This document shows, in pieces, positions 9,598 through 19,359 of a stretch of DNA of 64,000 bases (the stretch's first letter is position 1; each line of letters begins with the position of its first letter). The notes beneath the pieces are model-generated. The model had not been told where the DNA came from. It did no database searches and saw only the letters and a program-made list of their open reading frames with translations. A program made the position numbers and the translations under genes. This DNA is from CAVSXS01 sp963767715 (lineage in GTDB: Bacteria; Chloroflexota; Ktedonobacteria; Ktedonobacterales; Ktedonobacteraceae), in the NCBI GenBank assembly GCA_963767715.1, contig CAVYFA010000008.1:1-64000 (forward strand), in the 5' to 3' direction.

Positions 9598-9712
9598 GGG
9601 TGGAGACCCTTGCGGTCGCCCTCATCCTCCCGATCAGAGGGCGCTGCTTCCCCGGCTCGTGTATTGTACGGGCGCACCCTCGCGGTCGCCCTGGTATATT
9701 GCCCTCCATGGA
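9598..9712. repeat. Dispersed GC-rich repeat pair between VOC gene and secF
   Basis: Two copies of the family unit with GGTCGCCCT (CTTGCGGTCGCCCTCATCC near 9610; CTCGCGGTCGCCCTGG near 9682) separated by GAGGGCGCTGC. The same type occurs in other gaps of this window (23094, 24551, 32506, 33690, 37376, 55226). Confidence 0.55.
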
Positions 9713-9752
9713 TCATTCGCCAGCTCCGTCGCCTTTCAGGATACGTGTCGCG

Positions 9753-11174
9753 TTAGCGCGTGCGCGCCAGTTCGCGGACTTCGCGGCCATCTGGTGTGCG
9801 GTCGCGGTTGAAGCGACTTGTCCCCATTTCGCCGCGCTCCCAGATCACCAGCAGCATACTGGCGTTGAAGATCGAGGAGTAGGTACCGCTGAAGATACCA
9901 ACGAGCAGCGCCAGCGTAAAGGTGCGGATGGTTGTGCCGCCGAAGAGCGTCAGCGCGCTCAACGTGAAGAGCACGGTGAGCGACGTGTTGAGCGAACGCG
10001 CCATCGTCTGCACCAGGCTGGCATTCACCACCTGTTCGAAGGTCTCCGAGGTGCGGCGCTGCAAGTTCTCGCGGATTCGGTCGAAGACCACGATAGTATC
10101 ATGCACGGAGAAACCGCACACCGTCAGCAGGGCCGTGATGAACAGCGCGTCGATCTGGATATGCAGCAGCCAGCCCAGAATCGAGAAGACGCCGAGTACC
10201 ACCAGCACGTCGTGCAGCAGGGCGATGATGGCGCACGCGCCGAATCGCCAGGGTTTCGTCACCTTGCGGAACGCGAACCAGATGTAGAGCAGGATGAAGA
10301 CTGCTGCCGCCGCGACTGCCAGGAAGGCGTTGCGCGTCGTCTCTGCTGCCACCGAGCCGGAGACCGTCGCGTTATCCAGCACGTAGATGTAGTTGCCGCT
10401 ATTTGCCAGGGCCGCTTCAAATTTGAGCAGCGTCGTCTGGTCGATTACCGAGAGGGTGAGCAGCGTGATGGTCTGCGTTGTGCTTCCCTGGTAGGTAGCA
10501 GCGACACTCACCGGGATATTGGACGGATTGCCACTTGTCGCCGTAGCGGTAGGCGATACTGAGATGACCGGCGTGGATGTTTTCGTCGGTGAACTGGTGG
10601 GGGTTGCCGTCGTCCCTGTCGTCGGTGTCGGGGATGCCGCAGCGGTGGCGGGACCTTTGGTGGGGTCGGAGGTGTCCGGAATGTGCGCAAGCAGCGCCTG
10701 GACATCTTTGAGAGCAGGAGTGACGTTCTTGAACGCGATGCTCACGACCGTCACAGTGGTCGCTTTTCCGTGCCCCGACAGCGGATTCAGCAGCAGGTCG
10801 TCAAACGTGACGTTGACATTGGCTTTGCCATATCCCTTCACGTTGTTTGCTCCATTCCAGATGTCGTTCTGGATTGTACTCTGCACAGTGGGATCGATGC
10901 GGGTGTTCAGACGTACCCAGACATTCTGTTTCCCACTTACGCTGGTATCCGCGCCTGTCACGACTTGCAGCTCCGAGAATTTGAAGGACGCGATTTCGTT
11001 TTCCACGGCCGGAATCGAGGCGAACTGGTTCTGGGGGCGAAACTCGAAACTGGTGCCGCCTGAGAAGTCGATACCAACGTTCAGCCCTTTGAAGATCAGT
11101 GAGATCAAGCCCGGAATGATGATGAGCAGCGAGATCCCTAGAAAGATGTAGCGTTTTCCTACAAGATTAAACAC
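9753..11174 (-). CDS. secF: Protein translocase subunit SecF
   Basis: SecF works with SecD in an RND-type complex that uses the proton gradient to help release proteins exported through SecYEG. Seen: TM1 near residues 8-30, VGIDFSGGTSFEF after it, a large extracytoplasmic domain, then five more membrane helices. VCGFSVHDTIVVFDRIREN is the conserved TM4-5 motif and SLNTSLTVLFTLSALTLFGG also fits. At 473 residues it is longer than the usual ~300. The extra length is a Thr/Pro/Ser-rich stretch (about residues 180-230, with repeats like TPTTGTTATPTSSPT) inside the first extracytoplasmic domain. It lies 22 bases after secD and is certainly cotranscribed. Confidence 0.95.
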   Translation of the reverse strand: MFNLVGKRYIFLGISLLIIIPGLISLIFKGLNVGIDFSGGTSFEFRPQNQFASIPAVENEIASFKFSELQVVTGADTSVSGKQNVWVRLNTRIDPTVQSTIQNDIWNGANNVKGYGKANVNVTFDDLLLNPLSGHGKATTVTVVSIAFKNVTPALKDVQALLAHIPDTSDPTKGPATAAASPTPTTGTTATPTSSPTKTSTPVISVSPTATATSGNPSNIPVSVAATYQGSTTQTITLLTLSVIDQTTLLKFEAALANSGNYIYVLDNATVSGSVAAETTRNAFLAVAAAAVFILLYIWFAFRKVTKPWRFGACAIIALLHDVLVVLGVFSILGWLLHIQIDALFITALLTVCGFSVHDTIVVFDRIRENLQRRTSETFEQVVNASLVQTMARSLNTSLTVLFTLSALTLFGGTTIRTFTLALLVGIFSGTYSSIFNASMLLVIWERGEMGTSRFNRDRTPDGREVRELARTR

Positions 11175-11196
11175 GGCATTCTCCTCTTCTTCGATC

Positions 11197-12585
11197 TTAT
11201 GAAACCGTACTATTTCGCCGCGCCAGGGATGCCGTGGCTATCGAGCCGGCAGGAAGCCCAAAGAGTGCGGGGTGGTTGACAACACCGGTGGGAACCAGCA
11301 AGTTCAGGAAGGTGCGAGTCACAACGACCGCTGTGAACATGCTGATGAGGACTCCCAGGAAAAGCGTTGTCGCGAAGCCAACGATGACGCTCGCCCCAAA
11401 GTTATTGCCGAAGAAGTAGAGCACAGCGCAGGTAATCAGTGTAGAGATGTTGGAATCGCGAATGGATGGCCAGGCGCGCTTCCAACCGACATCGATAGCT
11501 GAGGCCAGCAAGCGCCCTGCTCGAAGCTCCTCCTTGACGCGCTCGAAGATCAGCACATTCGCATCCACCGCCATGCCAATCGAAAGAACGAAGCCGGCGA
11601 TACCCGCCAGTGAAAGCACCACGCCGAGCAGCTTGAAGATCGCGAAGGTCATGGCCGCGTAGAGCAGCAGGGCGACGTCGGCCAGCAGTCCGGGCAGGCG
11701 GTAGTACAGCAGCATGAAGAGAATGACGATGCCCAGGCCAATCGCGGCAGCGATCTCGCTCTTCAGGATGGAGTCCTGGCCGAGCGTTGCGCCGACGGTC
11801 TCCTCGCTCTTAATCTGCAGGACAATCGGCAGCGCACCGTATTTCAAGACGGTGACGATCTGGTTCGCCTGGTCGAGCGTGAAGTTGCCGGTAATCACGC
11901 CCGGACCGGTGATGGCGCTCTGGATGACTGCCAATTCGATCACAGTCTTGTCGAGCGTGACAGTCAGGTATTGGCCAACATTGTTGCTGGTGAACGTGCC
12001 GAAACTGCCGATGGCGCTGCCCTTCATCTCGAAACTGATCTGTGGGCGGCCGGCCTGGTCATAACTCACATAGGTCTGGTTGGCATCGAGGTTACTGCCG
12101 GTGAACTCCGGTTTGCCGCCCGGATTGTACTGCGTGTACTGAGTCGGGTCGAACGTCGTTCCGAGATTAACCGGGCTAGGGCCGGTGCTCCAGAATTCCA
12201 GGTCGCCGGTTTGCAGCAGCGTATTGAGGGCTTCCGTCTGGTTTCCGGTAAATCCAGGCAGCTCGACCGAAATAGCCGGCTGGCCGTTACTGCTCTGCAG
12301 TCGGATGCTCGGCTCGCTTACCCCCAGGCCACCGTTCACGCGCTGCTCAATGGCGTCGCGAACGGCCGGCATCTCCGAATTCAGCGTATTCGAATCGTAG
12401 TGCTTGCTGGGATCGGGTGCCAGCAGCACGCTCACACCACCCTGGAGATCGAGCCCCAGCTTGACGTTCAGCGGGTTATTGATCCCTAAGATATGGATGC
12501 CGGGGGTATTCGGCAGGTCGATGTAGACGGCAGCCGCCGCCAGCAGGATGATAAACAGGAGGAGTGTCAAGGTTCCTCGACGCAT
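11197..12585 (-). CDS. secD: Protein translocase subunit SecD
   Basis: A 462-residue SecD with an N-terminal membrane helix (TLTLLLFIILLAAAAVYIDL), the D1 motif VKLGLDLQGGVSVLLAPD, an extracytoplasmic P1 domain, and five further helices. These include GIAGFVLSIGMAVDANVLIF and ERVKEELRAGRLLASAIDVG, the signature of the family. It is the first gene of the secD-secF operon and pairs with SecF to drive late steps of protein export. ATG 12585 follows GAGGGAAAC. The Ser/Thr-rich C-terminal tail is short. No lesion is visible. Confidence 0.95.
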   Translation of the reverse strand: MRRGTLTLLLFIILLAAAAVYIDLPNTPGIHILGINNPLNVKLGLDLQGGVSVLLAPDPSKHYDSNTLNSEMPAVRDAIEQRVNGGLGVSEPSIRLQSSNGQPAISVELPGFTGNQTEALNTLLQTGDLEFWSTGPSPVNLGTTFDPTQYTQYNPGGKPEFTGSNLDANQTYVSYDQAGRPQISFEMKGSAIGSFGTFTSNNVGQYLTVTLDKTVIELAVIQSAITGPGVITGNFTLDQANQIVTVLKYGALPIVLQIKSEETVGATLGQDSILKSEIAAAIGLGIVILFMLLYYRLPGLLADVALLLYAAMTFAIFKLLGVVLSLAGIAGFVLSIGMAVDANVLIFERVKEELRAGRLLASAIDVGWKRAWPSIRDSNISTLITCAVLYFFGNNFGASVIVGFATTLFLGVLISMFTAVVVTRTFLNLLVPTGVVNHPALFGLPAGSIATASLARRNSTVS

Positions 12586-12954
12586 TGGTTTGTTTCCCTC
12601 GCTCTATCTCTACTAATACAATAGCATGCGTATAATTGCAGGACGACAGGTGCATTACCGGGCAACCTCAAAGGCCGCCCTTGCCATAGACGATAAAAAT
12701 TCCTATGCAGTATAGCATAGTTCAAGCTCGTTGCATATCCCGGTAACAGCCGGATTTCGCTATACTAAACAATGCTTGTCACCTCATCGTTGTTCCGATT
12801 TGACTAACCCGACCATTCTGCGTTAATATTTCAAAGAGTCTTGAAATATTATGATGTCGGGTGTCGGTTCCACTCGCAACAAAGTCCGTACTTCAACGTA
12901 GAATAGCACGGATGACCTGTCATGAATTAACTATGCAAAGTAGAGGATAAACTT
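12586..12954. promoter_or_regulatory. Divergent control region of secDF and an ABC operon, with a perfect A/T-rich dyad
   Basis: This 369-base gap separates secD (minus) from the ABC transporter genes (plus). TAATATTTCAA (12824-12834) and TTGAAATATTA (12841-12851) form a perfect 11-base inverted repeat around AGAGTC. It lies about 104 bases before the ABC start and has no following T-run, so an operator is likelier than a terminator. No convincing -35/-10 pair was identified. Confidence 0.5.
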
Positions 12955-13716
12955 ATGGACGAAACATTGCGCCAGAGCAATACCGCATTGCAAGAGTCTG
13001 AACGCAAAGTGGTGATGGATGTGCGGGACATTACGAAAAGCTTACCGCTTGGACGCGAGCGGATCGATATCCTGCGCGGCATCAGCTTCCAGATTTTGAG
13101 CGGGGAGTTTGTCGCTATCGTTGGCCCCTCCGGGTCGGGTAAAAGTACGCTGCTGGGCATCATCGCCGGGCTGGATAACCCGACCAGCGGGCAGGTGCTG
13201 ATCGATGGCATCGATATCACCACCATGTCGGAGTCGAAGCTGGCCGAGGTGCGCAACAGCAAGATCGGCATGGTCTTCCAGGCCTTCAACCTGATCCCCA
13301 CGCTGACGGCCCAGGAAAACGTCGAAGTCCCCCTGTACGTCGGCAAACACAGAGGTTCGCCCTCGGCGCGAGCGCGGGAACTGCTCGACCTGGTGGGCCT
13401 CTCGCATCGCCTGAACCACCGCCCCAACCAGCTCTCTGGCGGCGAGCAGCAGCGCGTGGCCATTGCGCGCGCGCTGGCGACCGACCCGGCCTTTGTTCTG
13501 GCCGACGAGCCGACGGGCAACCTTGACGCGAAGAATAGCGAAAACGTGCTGAATTTGATCGCCTACCTGCGCGAGCAGACCGGCAAAACCTTTATCATCG
13601 CCACGCATGATCCCCTCGTAGCCTCTCACGCGGACCGCTCCATTCGCCTCCTTGATGGCCTCATCGCTGCAATCGAAACGGCGGGTGATAGCGCCCCGGG
13701 GAGTGCCGCGCGATGA
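12955..13716 (+). CDS. ABC transporter ATP-binding protein (LolD/MacB type)
   Basis: A 253-residue ATPase with all core motifs: Walker A GPSGSGKST, Q-loop VFQAFNLIPTLTAQENV, signature LSGGEQQRVAIARAL, Walker B FVLADEPTGNLD, H-loop IIATHDP. The LDGL...DEPTGNLDAKNS type belongs to the o228/MacB family that powers FtsX-like permeases moving lipoproteins, antibiotics or peptides outward. An N-terminal extension of about 20 residues is acidic and polar. Its end overlaps the start of the permease gene by four bases (ATGA at 13713-13716), so the pair is translationally coupled. Confidence 0.93.
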   Translation: MDETLRQSNTALQESERKVVMDVRDITKSLPLGRERIDILRGISFQILSGEFVAIVGPSGSGKSTLLGIIAGLDNPTSGQVLIDGIDITTMSESKLAEVRNSKIGMVFQAFNLIPTLTAQENVEVPLYVGKHRGSPSARARELLDLVGLSHRLNHRPNQLSGGEQQRVAIARALATDPAFVLADEPTGNLDAKNSENVLNLIAYLREQTGKTFIIATHDPLVASHADRSIRLLDGLIAAIETAGDSAPGSAAR

Positions 13717-16466
13717 AAACCTCGATGTATTTCAACTACACGACGCGCTCGCTCTTGCGCGGCGGGCAGCGTACCGTGCTCGCGGTCTTCTGTGTCGCGA
13801 TTGGTGTAATGGCCATCGTGGCGCTGCAACTGGTCGGTGAGATGATCAATGGGGCGCTTACCTCAAACGTACGCGACGCTAACGGCGGCGATATCGCCGT
13901 CACGTCCGACACCAAGCCCTTTACCGCCGATAACCTGGCCTACTTCGGCCAGTTGAAAAGCCAGGGGACGATCACCAACTATACTGCTCTCATCAATTCG
14001 ACGGGCAGCTTGAGCAATGCGTCCTCGATCACGCAAAGCTTCACCATCCAGGCCGTTGATCCCGCCTCATTTCCTATAGTCACTCCACCAACGTTCGTGA
14101 GCCCCTCTAACGGCAGCATTTCAAGCTTGCTGGCGGGCAATGGCGTCATCATCGATAAAACGGTGGCCGATCAATTCAATAAGAAAGTTGGCGATACCTT
14201 CGATGTCCACGTAGGTACGCGCACGGGGGGCAGCGAACGGGTGTTGAGTGTGCGCGTAGCCGGCATCGTCACAGACTCCGGCGTGCTGGCACAGTCCAAT
14301 GGCGTACTGCTGGTCAGCCAGGCATACTTCAACGCGGCCGCCTCCGGTGAGCCGCTGCTCTATGATACCGTCGATGTTACCACCGTCGATCAAAGCCATA
14401 CCGACAGGGCGGTGCAGGCCATCAACGGCGAGTTCCCGCTCGCCACCACACAGACGGCTACCGACGCGCTGAAATCGCAGCAAGGTCTCGTCGATAACAT
14501 CAAAAAATTCCTTGAGATTGCCGGCCTGCTGGCCCTGCTGATCGGTGGCGTGGGCATCGTCAATACCATGCAGGTCCTGCTATCGCGCCGCAGGATCGAA
14601 ATCGCCATGCTGAAGACGACGGGTTATCGTCGCTTCGACCTTTACCTGCTCTTCGGCCTCGAGGCCGGCCTGCTAGGGCTGGTCGGCGGCGCGGTGGGCG
14701 CGCTGGCTGCTACCGGCGTCGCTTACCTGGTGCGCAGCGTGGTGCAGCAGGCCTTTAGCATCATTATCCCCTTTGTGCTTGACCCCATTACCATTGGGGG
14801 CGGCGTCTTGATCGGGCTGGTGACGGCCCTCATCTTTGGCCTCCTGCCCATCGTGCAGGCCGCGAATATTCGCCCGCTCAACGTCATTCGCGAGCTGCCG
14901 GGCGGCAATCGCGCGGGGAGCTTTGTGCTGACCTTCGTGCTGCTGCTGCTGCTCTCGGTGCTGTTCTGTGTGCTGGCGATCGTGATCCTCAACGATGTGA
15001 TTCTCGGCATCGGCGCGGTCTACGGAGCGTTCGTGTTCCTGGGTCTGTTGAGCCTGTTCTTTGGCCTGGTGGTCTTTCTCGTCAGCATCCTGCCGGTGCC
15101 GGAGCACTTTACCTGGAAGTTTCTGGGCCTGCTCGTGCTGGCCCTCGCGGTCTCCGCGCTGATCGCCCAGGCGCTGCCCACCTTCGGCTACCTGCTGCTG
15201 GCGGTCACGATACTGGGCTTCATCGTGGTGCTGCTGCCGCGCTCCTGGAAATCCAATACGAAGATGGCCCTGCGCAATATTGGCCGGCAGCGTGCGCGTA
15301 CGACCACAACACTGCTGGCGCTCTTCGTGGGCATCTTCACCATCGGCCTGATCCTCGTCCTGGGTCAGGACCTGCGCGACAAGGTCAACAGCGCCATCGC
15401 GACCAACCTGACCTACAACGTGATCACGATCGCCTCCAAAAACGATGTGAACTCGCTACAGAGCGGGCTTAATACAATTCCTGGTCTGAGCAAGTCCGCC
15501 CAGAATACTATCGTCAATACCGTTCCGGCGAGCATCAATAACCAGTCCATCAAAGATGTCCTGCAAAGCGTTTCTTCCAGCTTTTCGTTTACCAGCCTGG
15601 GGAGGCCGGGCGTGCTCTTCTATCTCAGCGGCGCGCAGGGCTATGATGTGGCGCATAACCAGTTGCCCGATGTCAACAGCCTGACTATCACCGATGGGCG
15701 CAATCTGAACGCCGGCGACGCCGGGCAAGACAATGTCCTGATCGGCTGGCCGCTTGCCCACCTGGATCCCCTCAAGGGCAAGATCGGCCCCGGCAGCACG
15801 ATTACGCTGGCGAGCGTCGATGGCAAGCAGACCGTCACGGTGCACGTCGTCGGCGTGTACCGCACCAGTGGCGTGAACACCTCGTTTGAACCCATCCTGG
15901 CGACAAATGACGTGGTGCAGGCCATCACCCCGCCGGGTTTGCAGCAATCGGTCTTCTACATGAAGATCGACAGCGCTAAAGTAGGCAAGGCGATCAACGC
16001 CATCTCGTCCCTCGCGCCGCAGGCCTTCGTCATAAACCTTGCCAACATCGGCGACTACATCGACCAGTACCTGAGCTACATTCTGCTGGCGCTCACGACC
16101 ATCGCGGGCCTGTCGCTGCTGGCCGGTATCATCATCATCGCCAACGCCGTTGCCCTGGCCATGCTGGAGCGCAGGCGCGAGCTCGGTATCCTCAAGTCCG
16201 TCGGCTACACCAGCGGCACCGTGCTCGGCGAGGTGCTGATCGAGAACGCCGTGATCGGTGGCGTCGGTGCAACGCTGGCGATGCTGCTCGTCACGCTGGC
16301 GACGAACCTGCTCGGCAGGTTCTTCTTCCACACGGGTTTCGGCGTGAGCGTCCCAATCGTGCTGGCGCTCATCCTTGGCGCCGCGCTGCTGTCCATGCTC
16401 ACCTCCGCCCTGGTAGCCTATGGCTCGGTGCGTGTGCGCCCCCTGGAGGTGCTCAGGTACGAGTGA
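13713..16466 (+). CDS. Large FtsX-family ABC permease
   Basis: A 917-residue permease with two FtsX modules. Order: N-terminal helix (residues ~13-40), extracytoplasmic MacB-like domain (to ~250), three helices (LLALLIGGVGIVNTMQVLLS, LVGGAVGALAATGVAYLV, GGVLIGLVTALIFGLLPIV), further helices at about 400-500, a second module starting NIGRQRARTTTTLLALFVGI, another extracytoplasmic domain, and a last three-helix set (TIAGLSLLAGIIIIANAVAL, GVGATLAMLLVTLATNLLGR). It ends in VRPLEVLRYE, typical of the family. It forms the membrane part of the exporter with the ATPase just upstream. Substrate unknown. No lesion seen. Convergent with the broken MacB-like gene 16 bases away. Confidence 0.92.
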   Translation: MKTSMYFNYTTRSLLRGGQRTVLAVFCVAIGVMAIVALQLVGEMINGALTSNVRDANGGDIAVTSDTKPFTADNLAYFGQLKSQGTITNYTALINSTGSLSNASSITQSFTIQAVDPASFPIVTPPTFVSPSNGSISSLLAGNGVIIDKTVADQFNKKVGDTFDVHVGTRTGGSERVLSVRVAGIVTDSGVLAQSNGVLLVSQAYFNAAASGEPLLYDTVDVTTVDQSHTDRAVQAINGEFPLATTQTATDALKSQQGLVDNIKKFLEIAGLLALLIGGVGIVNTMQVLLSRRRIEIAMLKTTGYRRFDLYLLFGLEAGLLGLVGGAVGALAATGVAYLVRSVVQQAFSIIIPFVLDPITIGGGVLIGLVTALIFGLLPIVQAANIRPLNVIRELPGGNRAGSFVLTFVLLLLLSVLFCVLAIVILNDVILGIGAVYGAFVFLGLLSLFFGLVVFLVSILPVPEHFTWKFLGLLVLALAVSALIAQALPTFGYLLLAVTILGFIVVLLPRSWKSNTKMALRNIGRQRARTTTTLLALFVGIFTIGLILVLGQDLRDKVNSAIATNLTYNVITIASKNDVNSLQSGLNTIPGLSKSAQNTIVNTVPASINNQSIKDVLQSVSSSFSFTSLGRPGVLFYLSGAQGYDVAHNQLPDVNSLTITDGRNLNAGDAGQDNVLIGWPLAHLDPLKGKIGPGSTITLASVDGKQTVTVHVVGVYRTSGVNTSFEPILATNDVVQAITPPGLQQSVFYMKIDSAKVGKAINAISSLAPQAFVINLANIGDYIDQYLSYILLALTTIAGLSLLAGIIIIANAVALAMLERRRELGILKSVGYTSGTVLGEVLIENAVIGGVGATLAMLLVTLATNLLGRFFFHTGFGVSVPIVLALILGAALLSMLTSALVAYGSVRVRPLEVLRYE

Positions 16467-16482
16467 TGCCGGGGTGATCTCG

Positions 16483-18063
16483 TCATTCCGTGCGCAGCGC
16501 GACTATCGGGTCGAGCTTTGACGCGCGCACCGCCGGGTAGTAGCCGAAGCTGACGCCAACGATGGCCGCGACGCCAAATGCCAGCGCCACAGCGAAGGGG
16601 TTGAAGACGAAGGGGAAGCCGATACCCTTCGTCAATTCGAAGCCGCCGAGTATTCCTATAAGAATACCGATTATACCGCCGATGATGCTCAACAGCAGCG
16701 CCTCCAGCAGGAACTGGTTGCGGATATCGCGCTGGCGCGCGCCAATGGCCATACAGATGCCGATCTCGCGGGTGCGTTCGGTGACGGAGACCAGCATGAT
16801 GTTCATGATGCCGATCCCGCCCACGGTAAGCGAGATAGCGGCGATGCCAACCAGCAGGATGGTCAGTTCGGAAGTATTCTGCTGAGCCGTCTGCACAAGC
16901 TGACTCCCATTTAGTACCTGGAAGTCGTTGGGTTGCGCTGCTCCCGTGAGGGCAGAGCTACTTCTTTGGGTCGAAGCCCCGCCATTTGAGCTGCCCCCAC
17001 TCCCGGAGCCGCTACCACCAGCGCCGCCGAAGCCGCCGCCCCCACCACCGGCGCCACCTCGACCTCCACCACCTCGGCCGCCGAAGCTGCCACCGCCGAA
17101 GCTGCCACCGCCGGCGCCACCAGTCAGGCCGGCTCCAAGACCGCCGTTTCGTTGATTTTGAGAGGAGGAGGGGGCGGCTCCGCTGAGGTGATGTCGCGTC
17201 CTGAGCAGCGTCGTGATGTTTTGCTGCACCTGCGCGATGTTGTTGACATCATCCACCAGCACCTGGATCTGGTCGACGTAGAGTGGCGAGGGCTTCAGCC
17301 GCTCGTTGGCTGCGCTGAAGGGGACGAAAATGGTGTCGTCTGTATTGGAGAAGCTCGAAGTCCCCTTGGCCTGGAGCGTGCCGACGACTCGAAAAAGCTG
17401 GCTATTGATGCGAATCGTCTGGCCGATCGCATCCGCAGTTCCGGCGGGAAAGAGATTCTGCACGACTGTCGCTCCTAGTACGGCATCCGGAGCGCTTGTC
17501 TGTTCGGCCTCATCGCTGAACCATGAGCCTTCGGCGATCTGCCAGCTTTAAATCGTCTGGTAGGCCGGGTAGACGCCGCGGATAGAGGTATTCCAGTTCT
17601 GGTCCCCGTAGATGATCTGGCCCGCAGTGGAGAGAATGGGGCTCGCATCGACCACGTGGGGAAGCGATGCCAGCGCATCAGCGTCGCCCAGGGTAAGGGT
17701 CTGTTCTGATCCGGCGGCGCTGAACGCGCCACCGCTGGAGGCGGCGCCGGGCGAGATCGTAATAACGTTCGTGCCAAGGCTGGCAAAGCGCTGGCTGACG
17801 CTCTGGTTGACTCCCTGCGACAGGACTATGACTGTAATCACTGCCGATACGCCGATGATGACGCCGAGCATGGTCAAGAATGAGCGCAGGCGATTGAACC
17901 GCAAGGAATCCAGGGCAGTACCCACGATTGCATCGCTTCTCACGCCGCGTCTGCCTTGCGAAAGCCACAGATCTTCGAACGGCTGCGGTGATATCGGCAG
18001 GTTTCTCCCTGCCTGCGTCGTTACTAACGCCTTATCCCCGGAGGGTTCCTTTCTTCTAGCCAT
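16483..18063 (-). pseudogene. MacB-like ABC permease interrupted by an in-frame TAA
   Basis: Starts at ATG 18063 and reads through TM1 (FLTMLGVIIGVSAVITVIVL) into the extracytoplasmic domain. At 17548-17550 an in-frame TAA follows AYQTI. The same frame then continues SWQIAEGSWFSDEAEQTSAP, VVQNLFPAGTADAIGQTIRI and on to the three C-terminal helices and ASKLDPIVALRTE. The stop looks like a CAA (Gln) to TAA change in an otherwise open 526-codon gene. A glycine-rich loop (17030-17150; GGRGGGGRGGAGGGGGGF) is inserted in the extracytoplasmic domain, longer than family norm. It points away from the adaptor remnant and ATPase that would normally share its operon. Confidence 0.88.
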
Positions 18064-18195
18064 AGGAGTGTTTCCTCGAAATTCTTGACTCGACAGTCTT
18101 TCGTGAGACCGCGGGGCTATCCGTCTTACACCTGTGACATTGGCAAGCTCTGCTCTACGCGTTTACCGTCGGCGTTGCTCTCGGCCTACCTCCAG

Positions 18196-18357
18196 GATAA
18201 TCCCACCGCGTCCTTCGTGCTCATGCAGTCAGGCGCTCAAAAGACGATCGTACCTGTGCCGATTGTGCTGGGCTTGACCGATGACACCTTCTACGAGGTC
18301 CTCACCGGTCTCACACCCGGCCAGGTTGTCGTCGTCGGTGCCCAGACAAACGGGTAG
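18196..18357 (+). pseudogene. C-terminal remnant of a membrane-fusion (MacA/HlyD-type) adaptor
   Basis: Only about 53 residues look like an adaptor: SFVLMQSGAQKTIVPVPIVL followed by GLTDDTFYEVLTGLTPGQVV and a VVGAQTNG end. These are the last beta strands of the RND/MFP adaptor fold. Reading upstream to 18085 gives sequence unlike the family, so most of the gene has been lost. It sits directly before the ATPase gene, the usual adaptor-ATPase order. Confidence 0.7.
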
Positions 18358-18375
18358 TGTAGTGCTGATCCGAGA

Positions 18376-19227
18376 GTGAGGGAAAGCGTTTTGGCGAACA
18401 ACGACTTCGATAAAGAAGGAAATGGGGAACCTGGGGCGACGAATACCAGCCTCATTGCTACTCCCCTTATCTATATTCGAGATTTGACTAAAATCTACAT
18501 TCTAGGTCAGACGCGAGTCAACGCCTTGCAGTCCGTCTCGCTGGCGATTTACCCGGGTGAGTTCGTCGCTGTAATGGGACCTTCCGGTTCGGGTAAGTCC
18601 ACATTCATGAATATCGTCGGGTGCCTGGATCGTCCAACCCAGGGCGAGTACTGGCTGGCCGGAAAGGCCGTCGAACACCTGTCGAATGATGAACTGGCCG
18701 AAATACGAAGCCGTATGATCGGCTTCGTATTTCAGAACTTCAACCTGATCAGCCGCGCCAGCGCGTTCAGAAATGTCACGCTCCCTATGGTTTATGCCGG
18801 GATTTCCAGGGAAGAGCGTGAACTCCGCGGGCGTATGATACTGAAGCTCGTTGGGCTTGCGGATCGCATGGATAATCGCCCGTCCCAGCTCTCAGGCGGA
18901 CAGCAACAACGTGTCGCCATCGCCCGCGCCCTGGTGAATGGGCCCATGTTATTGTTGGCAGACGAACCGACGGGCAACCTCGACAGCCGTACCAGCCTGG
19001 AGATTATGGCCGTCCTGCAGGCTTTGAATGAGCAGGGATTGACGATTGTGCTGGTAACGCATGAAGGCGATATCGCACAGTATGCCAGGCGCCGGGTGGC
19101 ATTCCGCGATGGGCGCATCGTACGGGATGAGCCGATACTTACTCCCCGCTCTGCCAAAGAGGATTGGACAAAGCTGGTTAAAAATTCAATTGAGAAGAAC
19201 AAGATACATATAGAGGAAGAAATCTGA
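18376..19227 (+). CDS. ABC transporter ATP-binding protein (MacB type)
   Basis: Complete ATPase with Walker A GPSGSGKST, FVFQNFNLISRASAFRNVTL, LSGGQQQRVAIARAL, LLADEPTGNLDSR and the H-loop VLVTHEGD. An N-terminal extension of about 35 residues and a basic C-terminal tail (WTKLVKNSIEKNKIHIEEE) flank the domain. The GTG at 18376 is one possible start; TTG 18391, preceded by GAGGGAAAG, fits a ribosome site better. Its adaptor partner is a stub and its likely permease, on the opposite strand, has a premature stop. The ATPase may be orphaned unless it pairs elsewhere. Confidence 0.88.
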   Translation: MRESVLANNDFDKEGNGEPGATNTSLIATPLIYIRDLTKIYILGQTRVNALQSVSLAIYPGEFVAVMGPSGSGKSTFMNIVGCLDRPTQGEYWLAGKAVEHLSNDELAEIRSRMIGFVFQNFNLISRASAFRNVTLPMVYAGISREERELRGRMILKLVGLADRMDNRPSQLSGGQQQRVAIARALVNGPMLLLADEPTGNLDSRTSLEIMAVLQALNEQGLTIVLVTHEGDIAQYARRRVAFRDGRIVRDEPILTPRSAKEDWTKLVKNSIEKNKIHIEEEI

Positions 19228-19359
19228 CCGGGCTCGCAAAAAACTCTCCCTCCCCGCGTCTATCCCACAGGACATCATTGTCTGCTTAAATCCCAAACTC
19301 TTGAATGCTGGCAACGCATTCCATTTCTCACCCGTTGTGAGCTGATGTGGAGACATTCA

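Noticed and set aside
9354..10562. 402-residue open frame on the plus strand
   Set aside because: Antisense to the VOC gene and secF; composition (His/Arg/Gln-rich) is typical of a shadow frame in GC-rich DNA.
16980..17150. Glycine-rich low-complexity region as a separate gene on either strand
   Set aside because: It is in frame within the MacB-like permease and the plus-strand reading is only Pro/Arg/His low complexity.
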